From Brachypterus glaber (Eukaryota > Arthropoda > Insecta > Coleoptera > Kateretidae), in assembly GCA_958510825.1 (NCBI GenBank), contig OY294046.1, positions 10,022,847 through 10,086,846 of the forward strand: a stretch of DNA of 64,000 nt. Direction: 5' to 3'. Position numbers and translations under genes: made by a program. Shown here piece after piece: positions 1-10,800 of the stretch. The notes below the pieces were generated by a model. It was not told the DNA's origin. It saw nothing but the letters and a program-made list of their open reading frames with translations, and did no database searches. How positions within the stretch are numbered: position 1 is the first letter of the stretch; each line of letters begins with the position of its first letter.

Positions 1-640
1 CCATAATATATTGAAAAATAAGAACAAAAAAATCATATAAACATAGGGCCGCAAATCGGTCCTAATCCATTAATGGACTTATGGCCCATTGAATGTAGGT
101 CTCATAAATAGGGCTCAAAAAAAGCACTAATAAAATAATTTAACACTACAGGGCAATTCCACATTAAAACCTAAAATAAAGTTTATCACATCCTGGCCCA
201 AAAATGAATATTAAGTTAGTTATAGACTCTTTAAATAGTAACACTTTTTAAGCCCTGGGGCATGTCCTGTATTTTTCTCGAAAACAGTTGCTTTTACAGT
301 ATTACACTAAGAGAATCTTTTTTATTTATTTTTACTCAAAGAATCCATGATCTGTAAAAAGAATGCAACAAAAATACACAGAAAAAAAATTGGGGCATAA
401 ATGTGGTAACCCACAGCCATTTCGCACGCCTAGGCGCACCTCCAGTAAAGTTTACAAACTAAAATAACTTAAAATAATACTAAACCACATGCAAAACCTC
501 ATCTCCCTAGCTCAAAGGGCTCCAACGATATTAAATAAAATCCCATTTTTGGTATCCCCTGTAATGGGCTATAACTCCCTTAGGACCGATTTGCGGGTCT
601 CCGTTTATATAAACTTTTTTTTATATTTTTTTATGTAGTA
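1..640. repeat. Diverged fold-back repeat at left edge
   Basis: An arm near 48-66 (CCGCAAATCGGTCCTAA) returns inverted near 572-592 (TTAGGACCGATTTGCGG), so the stretch folds back on itself. Between the arms are lines such as TTTCTCGAAAACAGTTGC and CAGTATTACACTAAGAG, which match the interior of the better preserved fold-back at 14325-15500. It is an old, diverged relative of that family. No further Mlx exon is seen here. Confidence 0.5.
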
Positions 641-776
641 TGTGTACCTTTAAGGATGGTCGCGAGTCCCAGACACACCTATTTTTATGATTTTCAGACA
701 AAAATTAGAAGTTTTATCCATTTAGAGTGGAAAAAGACAAAATATTTTTTTCAAAATAAGATTACAAGGCACTTAC

Positions 777-1051
777 CACCGAAAATTTGACGTCGTCCGA
801 TATCCTAGTCTCAGTGTGCCCTGGCTGCGACTGTTGAGCTTTGACGATCTGTTCATAGTTTGTCTGCATTATCCTCAGGGCAACAACTTCTTTGCGCAGC
901 GCGTTTCGTTCTTCTTCCTGTTTGCGCTTCTGTTGCTGCAAGTATTGGATGTAGTCGATGGATTTTTGTAGCACAGTTGCCTTGCTTAATTTGTAGCCAG
1001 ACACGTCTGTCTGTTGGCAAGTTGGCACTAATTCTTGGAGTGTGTCGTAAC
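777..1051 (-). CDS. Mlx: Mlx coding exon 3 (helix-loop-helix and zipper)
   Basis: Acceptor TTTTTTACAG before 1051; donor GTAAGT at 776-771. It encodes GYDTLQELVP through the zipper to DDVKFSV and ends in phase 0. A longer open frame upstream (to 1106) is intron read-through. Confidence 0.92.
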
Positions 1052-2784
1052 CTGTAAAAAATTTTATTAAAACAGACCGGATTTTTCGCCATGGCGTAAA
1101 ACGCAAGATTTGGGAAAAGTAAAAATGTCAACGATCGGATTTTTCCTACAACGCGCATTTGGTAACCTACATTTTTCGCGTAAAAAAACGCGCAAAATAT
1201 ATTTTTGCCCTTGACATAAACCGCGCATTTTAAATTAGCGCAATCGTAACCACTTGGTATAAAACCAGTATAAAACCACGCAAACATAGATCTCGTATAG
1301 AAGATTCCGCGTCTTTTCATTAAAATCCCAACAAACAATGGTCCGGCGGCCGGAAAATGATTATCGCTTTTTGACGTTGGCTCATTATCATTGATAATCA
1401 ATATACTACATCGGCCCAACGTCGGGATATTGTTGGCATCTGCCACTGTTTAGCCAATTATTTACTTACTTTTTTTCAATTTTGTTTTTAAAACATTAAT
1501 TGGGTCGCGTTAAGCAGAAAGCTACCAGCCCACATTGTGAGATGACAGTAAATTGTTGAACTTTTTCCCTAACAACTTTTAAACATTTTGACTAATATAC
1601 TTAAAACCATTTGTTTCACCTATTCATTTATCAGAACATGTACAAAATATGTAATCCTCAATTCAATTCCTGCAAAAAAAGTTGGGTAAAATGTTCCGTA
1701 TACTACTGTCATCTCACAATGTGGGTTGGTAGCTTTCTGCTTAACGCAGCCCAATTATAATTAACTAAGTACCATTGGTTTGGACTTTTCTGGAAAGATA
1801 CAATTTTCTTTTTTGATTTTTTATTTTTTTTTATATGAACAATAGGAAAAAATATTCTTTTGTTTCTTTGTTTTCTTATATTTAAATTGTAACTTACCTA
1901 GTTAAAATTTATGATAAATATGTATATGAAATATTTAAATTGTAACTAAATGTTTTTACAAGAAACAAATATCTTTTTTTTTATCAATATTTTTTTTTGC
2001 TTTTTTTCTGAAAGATAAACTAGATGAGCGTTTTCTTTGTAAAAAAATTTTTTTTTGAAGGTCCGGATTTTTCTGTTGGTGATGAGGTTTTTTTTAGTCA
2101 ATCAATCAAAATTTTTGGGAGAAAAAAAAATAGTCATTGGGGGCCTGTAGGTTACTAACCCCGGGCCCCGATTTTCTCTCTGTGGCCCTGCTTAGAGGCC
2201 TTTATTAAAGTAAATGAATTTTCAGATACCTGTTAGTCCTGATAAAACCTATTAGATTTTCATTTGATCTCATACTATGATACTGCATAATATGCGGCCA
2301 CAATTATAAAATAAAAAAAGATTGCAATGTTTGCAATTTTAGTATTTTCTTTTTGTGGTGCAAACCTTTTTTAATGGCATCCCTCCGTTTTTGTTCTGCT
2401 TGTGTATGAGCTTCTCGTCTACGTTCTTTATAACTTACTGTTGATGATTTACTTTCTTCATCTTCATCATCTAAAATAGTAAAAAAAAATTAAAATTTTA
2501 ATTGTTAGTCTTTTTTTAGTCAGTTATTCAAAGATATCCAATTGTTTATCTAAGTGTTTGGGATTTTTCGAATTAAACTTTACTTTTTTTTTTAAACCAT
2601 TTCTAATTATAGATTAATGCTTAATATTTTTGTATTTCAATTAGTTATGCAACACTAAAAGACACTAGTAAATTAATTTTTAATTTAAAATTGATTTTTA
2701 TAAAAATATTTTTTTATTTTGTAATTTACCTGAATTTTGAAGAGAAGTACTACCTTTTACGTAAGACACTGGATCTCTGGGCAT
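777..2784 (-). CDS. Mlx: Max-like protein X (Mlx/bigmax), bHLH-zipper transcription factor, 3' end missing
   Basis: Three coding exons join as 2784-2730, 2470-2366 and 1051-777 (minus), giving residues 1-145 in one open frame; the rest lies beyond the left edge. Residues 19-28 are acidic/serine-rich. The basic region follows (about 33-53) with the E-box signature H40-x3-E44-QKRR. Helix-loop-helix spans about 54-95, starting GYDTLQELVP, and a leucine zipper runs to about 130 (VALRIMQTNYEQIVKA). In the family, Mlx pairs with Mondo/ChREBP to bind carbohydrate-response E-boxes in the nucleus. The missing part should be the C-terminal dimerisation/cytoplasmic-retention domain. The start MPRDP is the first in-frame ATG, with no upstream extension seen. 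The basic region HTQAEQKRRD and the post-zipper NYEQIVKA favour Mlx over Max. The gene is divergent from Daxx, with about 1.96 kb between start codons. Confidence 0.9.
1498..1756. mobile_element. MITE with about 54-bp terminal inverted repeats
   Basis: The left end AATTGGGTCGCGTTAAGCAG and the right end GCTTAACGCAGCCCAATT are inverted copies. The match continues inward for about 54 bp (TAGCTTTCTGC, CATCTCACAATGTGGG). No coding capacity. It lies in Mlx intron 2. Confidence 0.8.
2366..2470 (-). CDS. Mlx: Mlx coding exon 2 (acidic stretch and DNA-binding basic region)
   Basis: Acceptor TTTTAG before 2470 and donor G|GTTTGC after 2366. It encodes the acidic DDEDEE run and the basic region through KRRDAIKK. 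It is too short and split to stand out as an ORF but is unmistakable as Mlx-type bHLH. Confidence 0.92.
2730..2784 (-). CDS. Mlx: Mlx coding exon 1
   Basis: ATG at 2784; 18 codons plus one base, then donor G|GTAAAT. The exon encodes MPRDPVSYVKGSTSLQNS and ends in phase 1, which matches exon 2. Confidence 0.85.
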
Positions 2785-3349
2785 TTTTATAACTTAATAA
2801 CTAAAATTACACTTAAATCCTATTGCTTTTCACGAGAATTTTGTAACTATTTCGAAATAATTTGATTATTTCGTTTACCTGACAATCAAAACATGTCAAA
2901 TGTGACAACCAAAGAAACGTTGAGGCACGTTCTAGTTTAAAATCAGTGTCATTTTAATCGAAAGATTCCCTTGTTTATTCTATAAAACAATAATTTAAGA
3001 AAACAACTAATATATTAAAAAACATATTGATTTAGTTAAGTTATAGTTAATTTTATGATCTAATTTGGTTTATACTTTTCAAAAATAAAATATTTCTCTT
3101 TATTGATGACGTAATGCAACCAAAGTAGTTCAAATGTACAGCACAACTCGAGTATTATACCAGATGGAACTGTTGCCTAATTTTTGCACACACGAAGAGA
3201 ATAGATGCGTTCAATGAAAACAGCAATACTAATCGAAAGCTGTCAAATCACTACTGAACGCTAATAGCATACATACGTCCCTTAATTTATATTTTCACTT
3301 TTGTTAATAAGGACAGAAATTTTTAATTTTAAACAAAATTATAAAAATA

Positions 3350-3624
3350 TTAATTTATTATTCCATCAATCTATTTTCTAATCATCGTACAGAGTGATAT
3401 TGGTAGACTGACAGTTTCGGGCTGCTGGCCCTCTTCAGTACCAAGAGTCAACTCTGCACGCTGATTAAGAAAACGTTTTTAGACTTTACTCGCAAAAGGA
3501 ATATAGCCATTAGATTGATGTAGACTTGTGCGCCATCTATTTCTAGATGTAGACAACTACTGTCAGTCTACCAATATCACTCTGTACGATGATTAGAAAA
3601 TAGATTGATGGAATAATAAATTAA
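3350..3624. mobile_element. MITE with 65-bp near-perfect TIRs ending in TTAA
   Basis: Arm 3350-3414 is repeated inverted at 3560-3624 (CAGTCTACCAATATCACTCT and so on). Both ends read TTAATTTATTATTCC. The TTAA ends would fit a piggyBac-type target, but no transposase is present. Confidence 0.8.
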
Positions 3625-3679
3625 CACTTTTGTTAAATTGTAACGACGATTAGGGCAGAAAGTTTGGTGTTGATGCTTA

Positions 3680-3803
3680 AGGGCTACTTGCATTAAACTT
3701 GGATTAAATTGACGACCGACCAATCAGAACGCAGTATTTTTTTAAAACTTAAACTCGGTTTAGTTGAGATAATCCCAGACCAAAAGTTGGTGCAAGTGGC
3801 CCT
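3680..3803. mobile_element. MITE, AGGGCCACTTGCACC family, copy 1
   Basis: Starts AGGGCTACTTGCA and ends TGCAAGTGGCCCT. The interior is nearly the same as the second copy 87 bp downstream, including GACCGACCAATCAGAACGC and GATAATCCCAGACCAAAAG. Confidence 0.85.
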
Positions 3804-3889
3804 AAATCGATAACACTTGCTTAGATGTATTGTTTCAATTTTATTTATGCTTTATATCTTTGATTCTACGTTATATTGGAAAAAGCTTT

Positions 3890-4028
3890 AAGGGCCACTT
3901 GCACCAATGAAGGTTTAACTTTAAACTTGGATTAAATAGACGGCCGACCAATCAGAACGCAGCATTTTTAACTTAAACTCGGTTTAGCTGAGATAATCCC
4001 AGACCAAAAGTTGGTGCAAGTGGCCTTA
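3890..4028. mobile_element. MITE, AGGGCCACTTGCACC family, copy 2
   Basis: Ends AGGGCCACTTGCACCAA and TTGGTGCAAGTGGCCTT are inverted copies. It is in the same orientation as copy 1, so the pair may be independent insertions or a local duplication. Confidence 0.85.
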
Positions 4029-4335
4029 AATGTATTTCAGTTCAAAATTATTATTTTTTGTGAACATAATCTCATTTGAAATGAGTCATTTCAGATTTGA
4101 AACGTCAAATCTGACGTATTTCTAATGGTCTTTGAACACTCCAACTTTGCTACTTCGCATATATTCGTGACCTTGAACTTGGACGCTACGGACAGACGGT
4201 ACGTTTAACGAACCTAAGGAAGAAAAATTAGCTAGGAAACTCCTGAACGGCTAATATCTGTACAAAAGGTACATTACCGCGCTTTTAAAAGATCAATCAA
4301 AAGTAATTATCTCAAAACGTTAATGTGGAATGATT

Positions 4336-4615
4336 GGCTGCGTTCAATGGCAACAGCAAAACTAATCAAAAGTCATCAAATGACAAATTTTGCTAGCAAA
4401 CTGCTGAATGGCTAATACCTGTAACTTTTCACCATTTGAGGTTAAAAATACGCACAAAAAGTACATTCCCACGCTTTTAAAAAATCAAGCAAAAGTAATA
4501 ATCTCAAAACGTTGATGAGGAATGATTGCCGCGACATCTGTCAATCGAAACTCATAGCGTTCAGTAGTGATTTAACAGCTGTCGATGAGTTTTGCTGTTT
4601 CCATTGAACGCAGCC
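4336..4615. mobile_element. MITE with GGCTGCGTTCAATGG ends
   Basis: The left end GGCTGCGTTCAATGGCAACA is inverted at the right end, GCTGTTTCCATTGAACGCAG. A fragment with the same motifs (GCGTTCAATGAAAACAGC, ACTGAACGCT) lies at about 3203-3260. A related family with AATAGGTGCGTT ends is at 53059-53281. Confidence 0.7.
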
Positions 4616-4748
4616 TAAGTGTACGTGTAGAAGGATGTAGAAGAGTAAAGGGCGTTTTGTTAGTGCATCATTTCTGTTTATCAACAAATATAAAAATTAT
4701 AATATAAACGACTTAAAAGTGTTTTTAGGTTCTGTAACTTTGAAAAAA

Positions 4749-4802
4749 ATGGAGGAAGTAGTTATTTTGTCGTCAGATGAAGAGGATAATCCGCCAGCAA
4801 AG
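4749..4802 (+). CDS. Daxx: Daxx coding exon 1 (N-terminal SIM)
   Basis: 18 codons, phase 0, donor AAG|GTAAAA. It encodes MEEVVILSSDEEDNPPAK, a hydrophobic core followed by acids, typical of a SUMO-interacting motif. Confidence 0.8.
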
Positions 4803-7800
4803 GTAAAAATTAGGTTATAGGTTAGTTTTTCTAAAAGAAATTTTCTTAGCCAAAATATGAAATCTCTACAGCCTTTAATAACGCGAGAAACGGGGTATGA
4901 AGTGTATAAATTTTAGTCAATTTTCGTAACATACTTTATGGACAGCCCCTTTTAGTATTTTATAAAGTTTATAAAAAAATTTAAGAACAAGTCTAAACAT
5001 GTTTATGCATAACAATGTAAACATGAAGTAAACAAACTACTGGTTATTACCAGTAAGTTTCTACCTACCTACCCATTTGACCTTTTAGTGTAATGCTTAG
5101 AGAGTGACACTCTCAAACAAGCCAAACAGTCTCAGAGGGTTCGGCTTTTTGAACAAGAGTGACCAAGTGCTATCTTTCTTCTTGCTTGGGTATTAACAAC
5201 TCTAGAGAGAAACAGAGAGCGGCACAGGGACACTGGTGTTCAAAGCCGAACAGCCCCTTAAAAAATGAAGCTGAAGTTTGCAAAGTTTTTTTGCAACAAA
5301 AATTCAAATAGTATATAAGTACTAGTTTCATAATATACAAGTTTAGAAAACAAGACGCTTGCGGCGAGTTTTCTAAAGTACTAGTGCGCTAAAAACGTGT
5401 TATGGAATAAGTGCTTTAATAAACTAAACAAAAAAACGTTGCAAACTTCAGCTTCATCTTAAAAAAAACTCTAGAAGACCCCAACTGCAGTGTCTTTTGC
5501 CATATCTTAGGGGATTATAGGGCTTTCAGGTATAAAATCATGTTTAATGTGTTAATAACAAGTCGTATACTCTTAAATTCATTTTGACGGTGAAAATCGA
5601 TGAAAAAAATTATTTAAACAGTGACGCGAGTGTTGACCCGTAAAAATATAAATATGGTGTACTCAGTAGGATCCAGTTAACACCATGATTTTATAATTTG
5701 AAAAAATGCTAGCCCGTCGCATGCTCTTGAAGCCATTTTGACGCGGAAAATTTGTAAAAAAAATTGTTTAAACAAACGAGCATTCGTTATTCTTTAGAAC
5801 TATGCATATGACATGAAAAAAGAATTTCTATTAAAAAAAAAAATGTTCACCCGACATATGTAAATACATGGAGACTTAATTTTGGGTAAAATCTAACAAA
5901 TATTTGATTTAAGCCAATTTAACCGGTTTTAAACAAAACGAAATATCTCTTTTATACCGATTTTTTACCGATTTGCAAGAAACCATTTTTTTCGGATTAA
6001 AAAAAAAATTAACTACTTACGAGCATTCGTTATTCTTTAGAGCTATGCACATGACATACTTTCTAGGTCCAAGGAATACAGAAAAAAAAAGAATTTCTAT
6101 TAAAAAAAAAATGTTCACCCGAAATATGTAATTACATTGGATACAAAGCTTTAAGTCTTGAGTTAGAGCTTAACTTTGAGAAAATAATTTTTATTTATTT
6201 TATTTTTGTAATCACTTACCGCTACGCCTCTGCAACATTTGAAATGTGGTATGGTATGTTTTTGTACCAAGGAAAATCTTATTTCAAAGAATTTTAGTTC
6301 AGTCAAAGTGGGGGGAATTTTCACATACTTATTCTGCTATGGCCTCTATATTTACTGTAACACTTCTAAATCCTTTCAGCGAATTAAACCGAGTCCTGTA
6401 AACGAATCAACAACAAAAGAAACAAAAAGCAAAGAAGATGATGTAGTCACTATATCTATAGATGAAGATCCAGAAAATGATAACGCGAGCTCAAATGAAG
6501 AAAACAATGTCAACCTTCAAAATTCCCAAGAAATCCCAAAAACAAATGAAAATTCACAGAGAAATGATGAAGAAAATAGTCCTGAGACCATATCTGATAA
6601 TGTAGCAGAAACAAATGATTCTGAGCAACCATGCTGCTCAAAAAAAGACAAATATTTAAGTCATCAAGGTTTTTGTAATTTTTTGAGTATTTGTGAAGAA
6701 AAGACGAAAAACACTTCCTTCAACCTTACAGTTAAATTCCCAATAGTTAAAAAAATGGTCAACAAAGCAAGTCAGGAATTGTTATCATCTATAACATTTG
6801 ATAAAAAGATTGAACGATGCACTCGACAAGCAGAGCAGTCCGAGTTAGAAGCTACAATTGCGTTTGCTGATTTTTTTAAATATCTTAAGGAGACCCTGTT
6901 GTCTGAAACTTGCGAGGTGGATTCAGAAAAAACCGTTACAAGCTTGAAGAAGTTGGAACATTTCATGACACAGTTGAAACGTAAGATACTTAAGCTGGAA
7001 GAAGCAGAAGTAGATTTTGATGAGGAGGAAGATTCATCGTATTTGAAATTATCCAGGTAACTATTTTCTATTATTTCTTTCATTTTAATCAGCGGATACT
7101 AAAACGTTCTAATAGTACAGTCATTTAAGGTAAAAAAAAGGGGAAAACCTCGAAATGAAAAATAGTTAGCTTTAAACTTATATAAATCTTTCCCTGGTAG
7201 AAAAGTTCATAAATCTAACTTAACATAACATTAGATTAGTGACATTTTTATGTTAAGTCTCAAATGTTATACAAAAACGTTATAAAATATATAAATCTAA
7301 CCTTAAAAACTAACGTTTGACAAAAACGTTATAAAATACATAAATCTAACGTTAGTTTCCTAACTAAATTCTAACCTTTTTCTAACCTTATAAGGTTAGA
7401 ATATATTCTAACTTTAAATATTTTTTAAATTTTCGTTATTAATACGTAAGCTATAGTAGAAAATACTCATTTCAGACAGCTATTTGCCTAGGTTTGATAA
7501 TTATTTATTATTTCTATAAAGTTTAAAAAAATATCCCCCAAAAGTCAAAATTATAGTAAGTCTGGCAACGCTGTACTATAATTGAAAAAATATTTTAAGA
7601 TTCTGAATGTATAAATAAATATTAACTAACTAAATATAAAGTTTTTCTGAGAGGTAAACGTATTTATCGAAGTATAACAGCATATTACACGAAAAATATT
7701 TAGGCCCACCTAAAAAGATGGCTATTTTATAAATAAATGTAACGAAATTATGTTTAAAAATATTATGATTGCTAAAATATATTCGGACTTATTCGTATGA

Positions 7801-10800
7801 ATAAATTTGTCTCCAGCTCCGATTTTATGATGCAGGTAGAAATTTCCTAGTTGACCACGCCCCCTCCGAAAGTTAGAAATTAGACGTTCTTATAACGTAT
7901 TTCTAACTTAAAAATCTAATGTTAGATTAACGTTTGTAACTAACGTTTAATTCTAACGTTAAAAAGCGGGATATTTGCACATATTTTATAACTCAATTTT
8001 ATGCAGTTTTCTAACATTAGAAAAACGTTATTCTAACGTTAAATTTCTACTAGGGTTGTTTTGACGTTCTATATTCTATAAAATAATCGAGCAGCATGAT
8101 TTTAAATTGCTGAAAAAAATTCTGCCACATCGTTTTTAAAAACTAATTTTTAAAGTAAATAGACACTAAACTATATTTTACTAACTCGACTTCCATGTCG
8201 ACCCTGTTCACTTGAAACATAAAAAAATGTTTACTTTCCAAAAATATTTCTTTTTTTACACAAACTATTAAGCTTACAAGCTAAATAAAATGAAATTATC
8301 TGTCTGTTTAGGTATTACCAAAGATATTCCGATGTATACAAAAAATACTGTGATCTGTTAAAAAGAAACCCATATTCGGGCAGATTGACCCACGACAGAC
8401 TGGGATTTGTAAATTCGGATTATAACGAAATAAACTTACTAATAAACAAAAAATACAAAAATAACACTAAATTTCCAACGTACTACGATATAGAAAAATG
8501 CGTCAAAAAATGTAACACGGATAGCAAGTTGGGGCTAAGTGAAGGCCAGATAAAAGTTGAGAGTAGGAAGTGTTTTGAGAATTTGGGACACCTACTGCAA
8601 ATTCGAAGGAAGAGGGAGCTGTATGATATACATTCTGGGATAGTCGAGGTGGGACAGGATCCAGCCAAGGAGGATGAAACTTTGGACAAGACTCTCAGGA
8701 TGAATTTGGCTGAGGGAAAGAAAAAGATACAGAAGATTTGTGATGAGTAAGTATTGCTTTCAACATTTCCATGTTATTTTTTTTTCGCATAACATTATAG
8801 TTATTTATGGTACTAGTGGGTAAAGTAAGATATTGCCCATGAGAAAATTAACCAAAAAAAGTCCAAACGAGGCGTCAGCCAAGCAGGTTAATTTTCGAGA
8901 GGGCAATATCGGTTTACCCATGAGTGCCATACAAGGTTTTATCCAATAAATAGCTTAGAAATTCATATTTTTATTAAAAATTTTAATGACATTTACAAGA
9001 AAATAATTTGACAAGTGACAGTTGAGTGGGTAAAATAAACAATTATCCACTCAATAAAGTAAAAGCCACGCGAGGGTTATTATTGAGTTTATCTATTTAA
9101 AATAAAGCTGGTAATTGTCTCATTATCTGTATGTATTGGATAAAAATATTAACTGCCAAGACGATTTCCTTTTTTTATTGATTCCATAAATTAAACCTTA
9201 AGTACTTTTTTGTGGTTAAAAATTGACGTTTTATGGCAATAAGAGATGCTCCAAGTTTCATATCTCTAATTTCAAAAATAAAAAACGGTGACTGCTACCC
9301 CGTGCGCACGGAACCATAGTTAACTGAGTCGCGCTCCGTGCGCACGGAACAATAGGTATGTGGCTCGCGCTCCGTGCGCACGGAACAATAGATATGGGGC
9401 TCCTGCACCATACCCATGGAGTTGCGATGTAAATACGATAGGAGCGCCTAAATCGTGAGATCCGCACACAGTTTGTGCTGAACTGCGCATGCGTCGTACG
9501 GGGCTGACCGTTTTTCAATATATTATTTTTAATAAAAACCATTTTTTTTTGAAAAAAAAACAATCAGGCACAAAACCAACGTTAACGTAAACCAAAACCC
9601 CCTTAAAAAAAAACACCAAACAACAAAAAACCAAAACAAACTTTGTGCAGATCTCACCATTTAGGCGCTCCTAATGCGGGGCGCTAGAGAGTTTTTAATA
9701 ATTTCGTAACGTATAATACTATTATGGCGAAGGCGCCGCGAACATATAATAGGGTAGGAGTAGGTACTTACAAAGATTTTCTAATCGCTTTTCCACAACT
9801 CTTGAAACGCTTTCCGCTTTTCGAACATGCATACTCAATAAAATAATACTTAAGATCTTGATTGCCTTTTGTAGCTCTAGAATACTTTGTTACCGCTTTA
9901 AATAACGAACAGGAATCCCTTTTTTGTAGAGCAATGAATTTAGTTGTTTCATATTCTTTTACTTTCTCTTCCAATTCTTCAAACGTTGCAAACAACGCAC
10001 CTTCCTTCATTTTATTCACTTAAAACATGAACTAACTTAACCTATATGAAAGTAACAATTTGGGCACGGAGCGCGAGCCACATACCTACCGTTCCGTGCG
10101 CACGGAGCGCGAGTCAGTTGACTATGGTTCCGTGCGCATGGAGTAGTAGTCACTATCAATAAAAAAGGGTGTACCATGTCAACATGTCAAAAAGGACATA
10201 CCCTTGTTACACCCGGTATAGAACATTGAAAAACGTAAAAAATATTTGTGACTCAAAATTTTTGTCATTTAGTTTTATTTTTATTTTAGGTTTTTGGAAA
10301 AAGAAGCATTACTTAATACAAAGGAGGAGCCCAAACCAGATCAAAATTAAATTTAATCTTTTTCAGGTTTGTGGATAAACAAGAAACCCTTCAAATCAAG
10401 GAAGAGCCCAAAGAAAAACGGGAATCCTCTGATTCCGACGACAGTCATTACGAGGATAGTGAAGATTCGTCTGCCGAAGAAAAAGTAAAAAAAAAGAACG
10501 ACGAAAAAGTTGAAAAAAAGAATCAAGAAGAAGTAAAGAAAAAGAATGAAGCAAAAGTCGAGACAAAAAATAAAGAAAAAATAGGAAAAAATGACGAAAC
10601 ATCAGAAAAACATAATGACGTTAAAAAATCTGATTCAGCTACAAATGTTGATGAAGAATATGTCAAGGAAATCTGTGATATGAAGGGCAAAATTGGTTCT
10701 GCTGAAAAAAAAGATGAAGACAAAGAAAAAACTGCTGAAAAAAAAGATGAAAAGAAAGAAAATACTGCTGAAAAAAAAGATGGAAAGAAAGAAAAAACTC

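Larger units (their letters stand above)
2785..4748. other. Shared upstream region of Mlx and Daxx, partly MITEs
   Basis: The space between two divergent start codons. The likely promoter of Mlx is the unique AT-rich part just above 2784; that of Daxx lies just above 4749. The middle (3196-4615) is mostly short inverted-repeat elements listed separately. I see no RNA gene and no clear core promoter motif. Confidence 0.5.
9287..10154 (-). mobile_element. MULE-like transposon with about 90-bp TIRs carrying one FAR1-type exon
   Basis: The left arm from 9287 (GTGACTGCTACCCCGTGCGC) and the right arm ending 10154 match inverted over about 90 bp. Each arm contains the 12-bp palindrome CCGTGCGCACGG spaced 36 bp apart: 9300, 9336 and 9372 on the left; 10094 and a one-mismatch copy at 10130 on the right. 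Between the arms is the exon 9772-10019 and a nested MITE. Long TIRs with a FAR1/ZSWIM-type domain suggest a Mutator-like element. The catalytic part is not present here, so it is a deleted copy. Confidence 0.65.

Noticed and set aside
853..1446. 197-residue minus-strand open frame overlapping Mlx
   Set aside because: It runs antisense-frame through Mlx exon 3 and intron, has no domain, and the Mlx frame is clearly the conserved one.
9258..9563. 101-residue minus frame with repeated VPCARS lines
   Set aside because: The repeats are the CCGTGCGCACGG units of the transposon arm read in frame.
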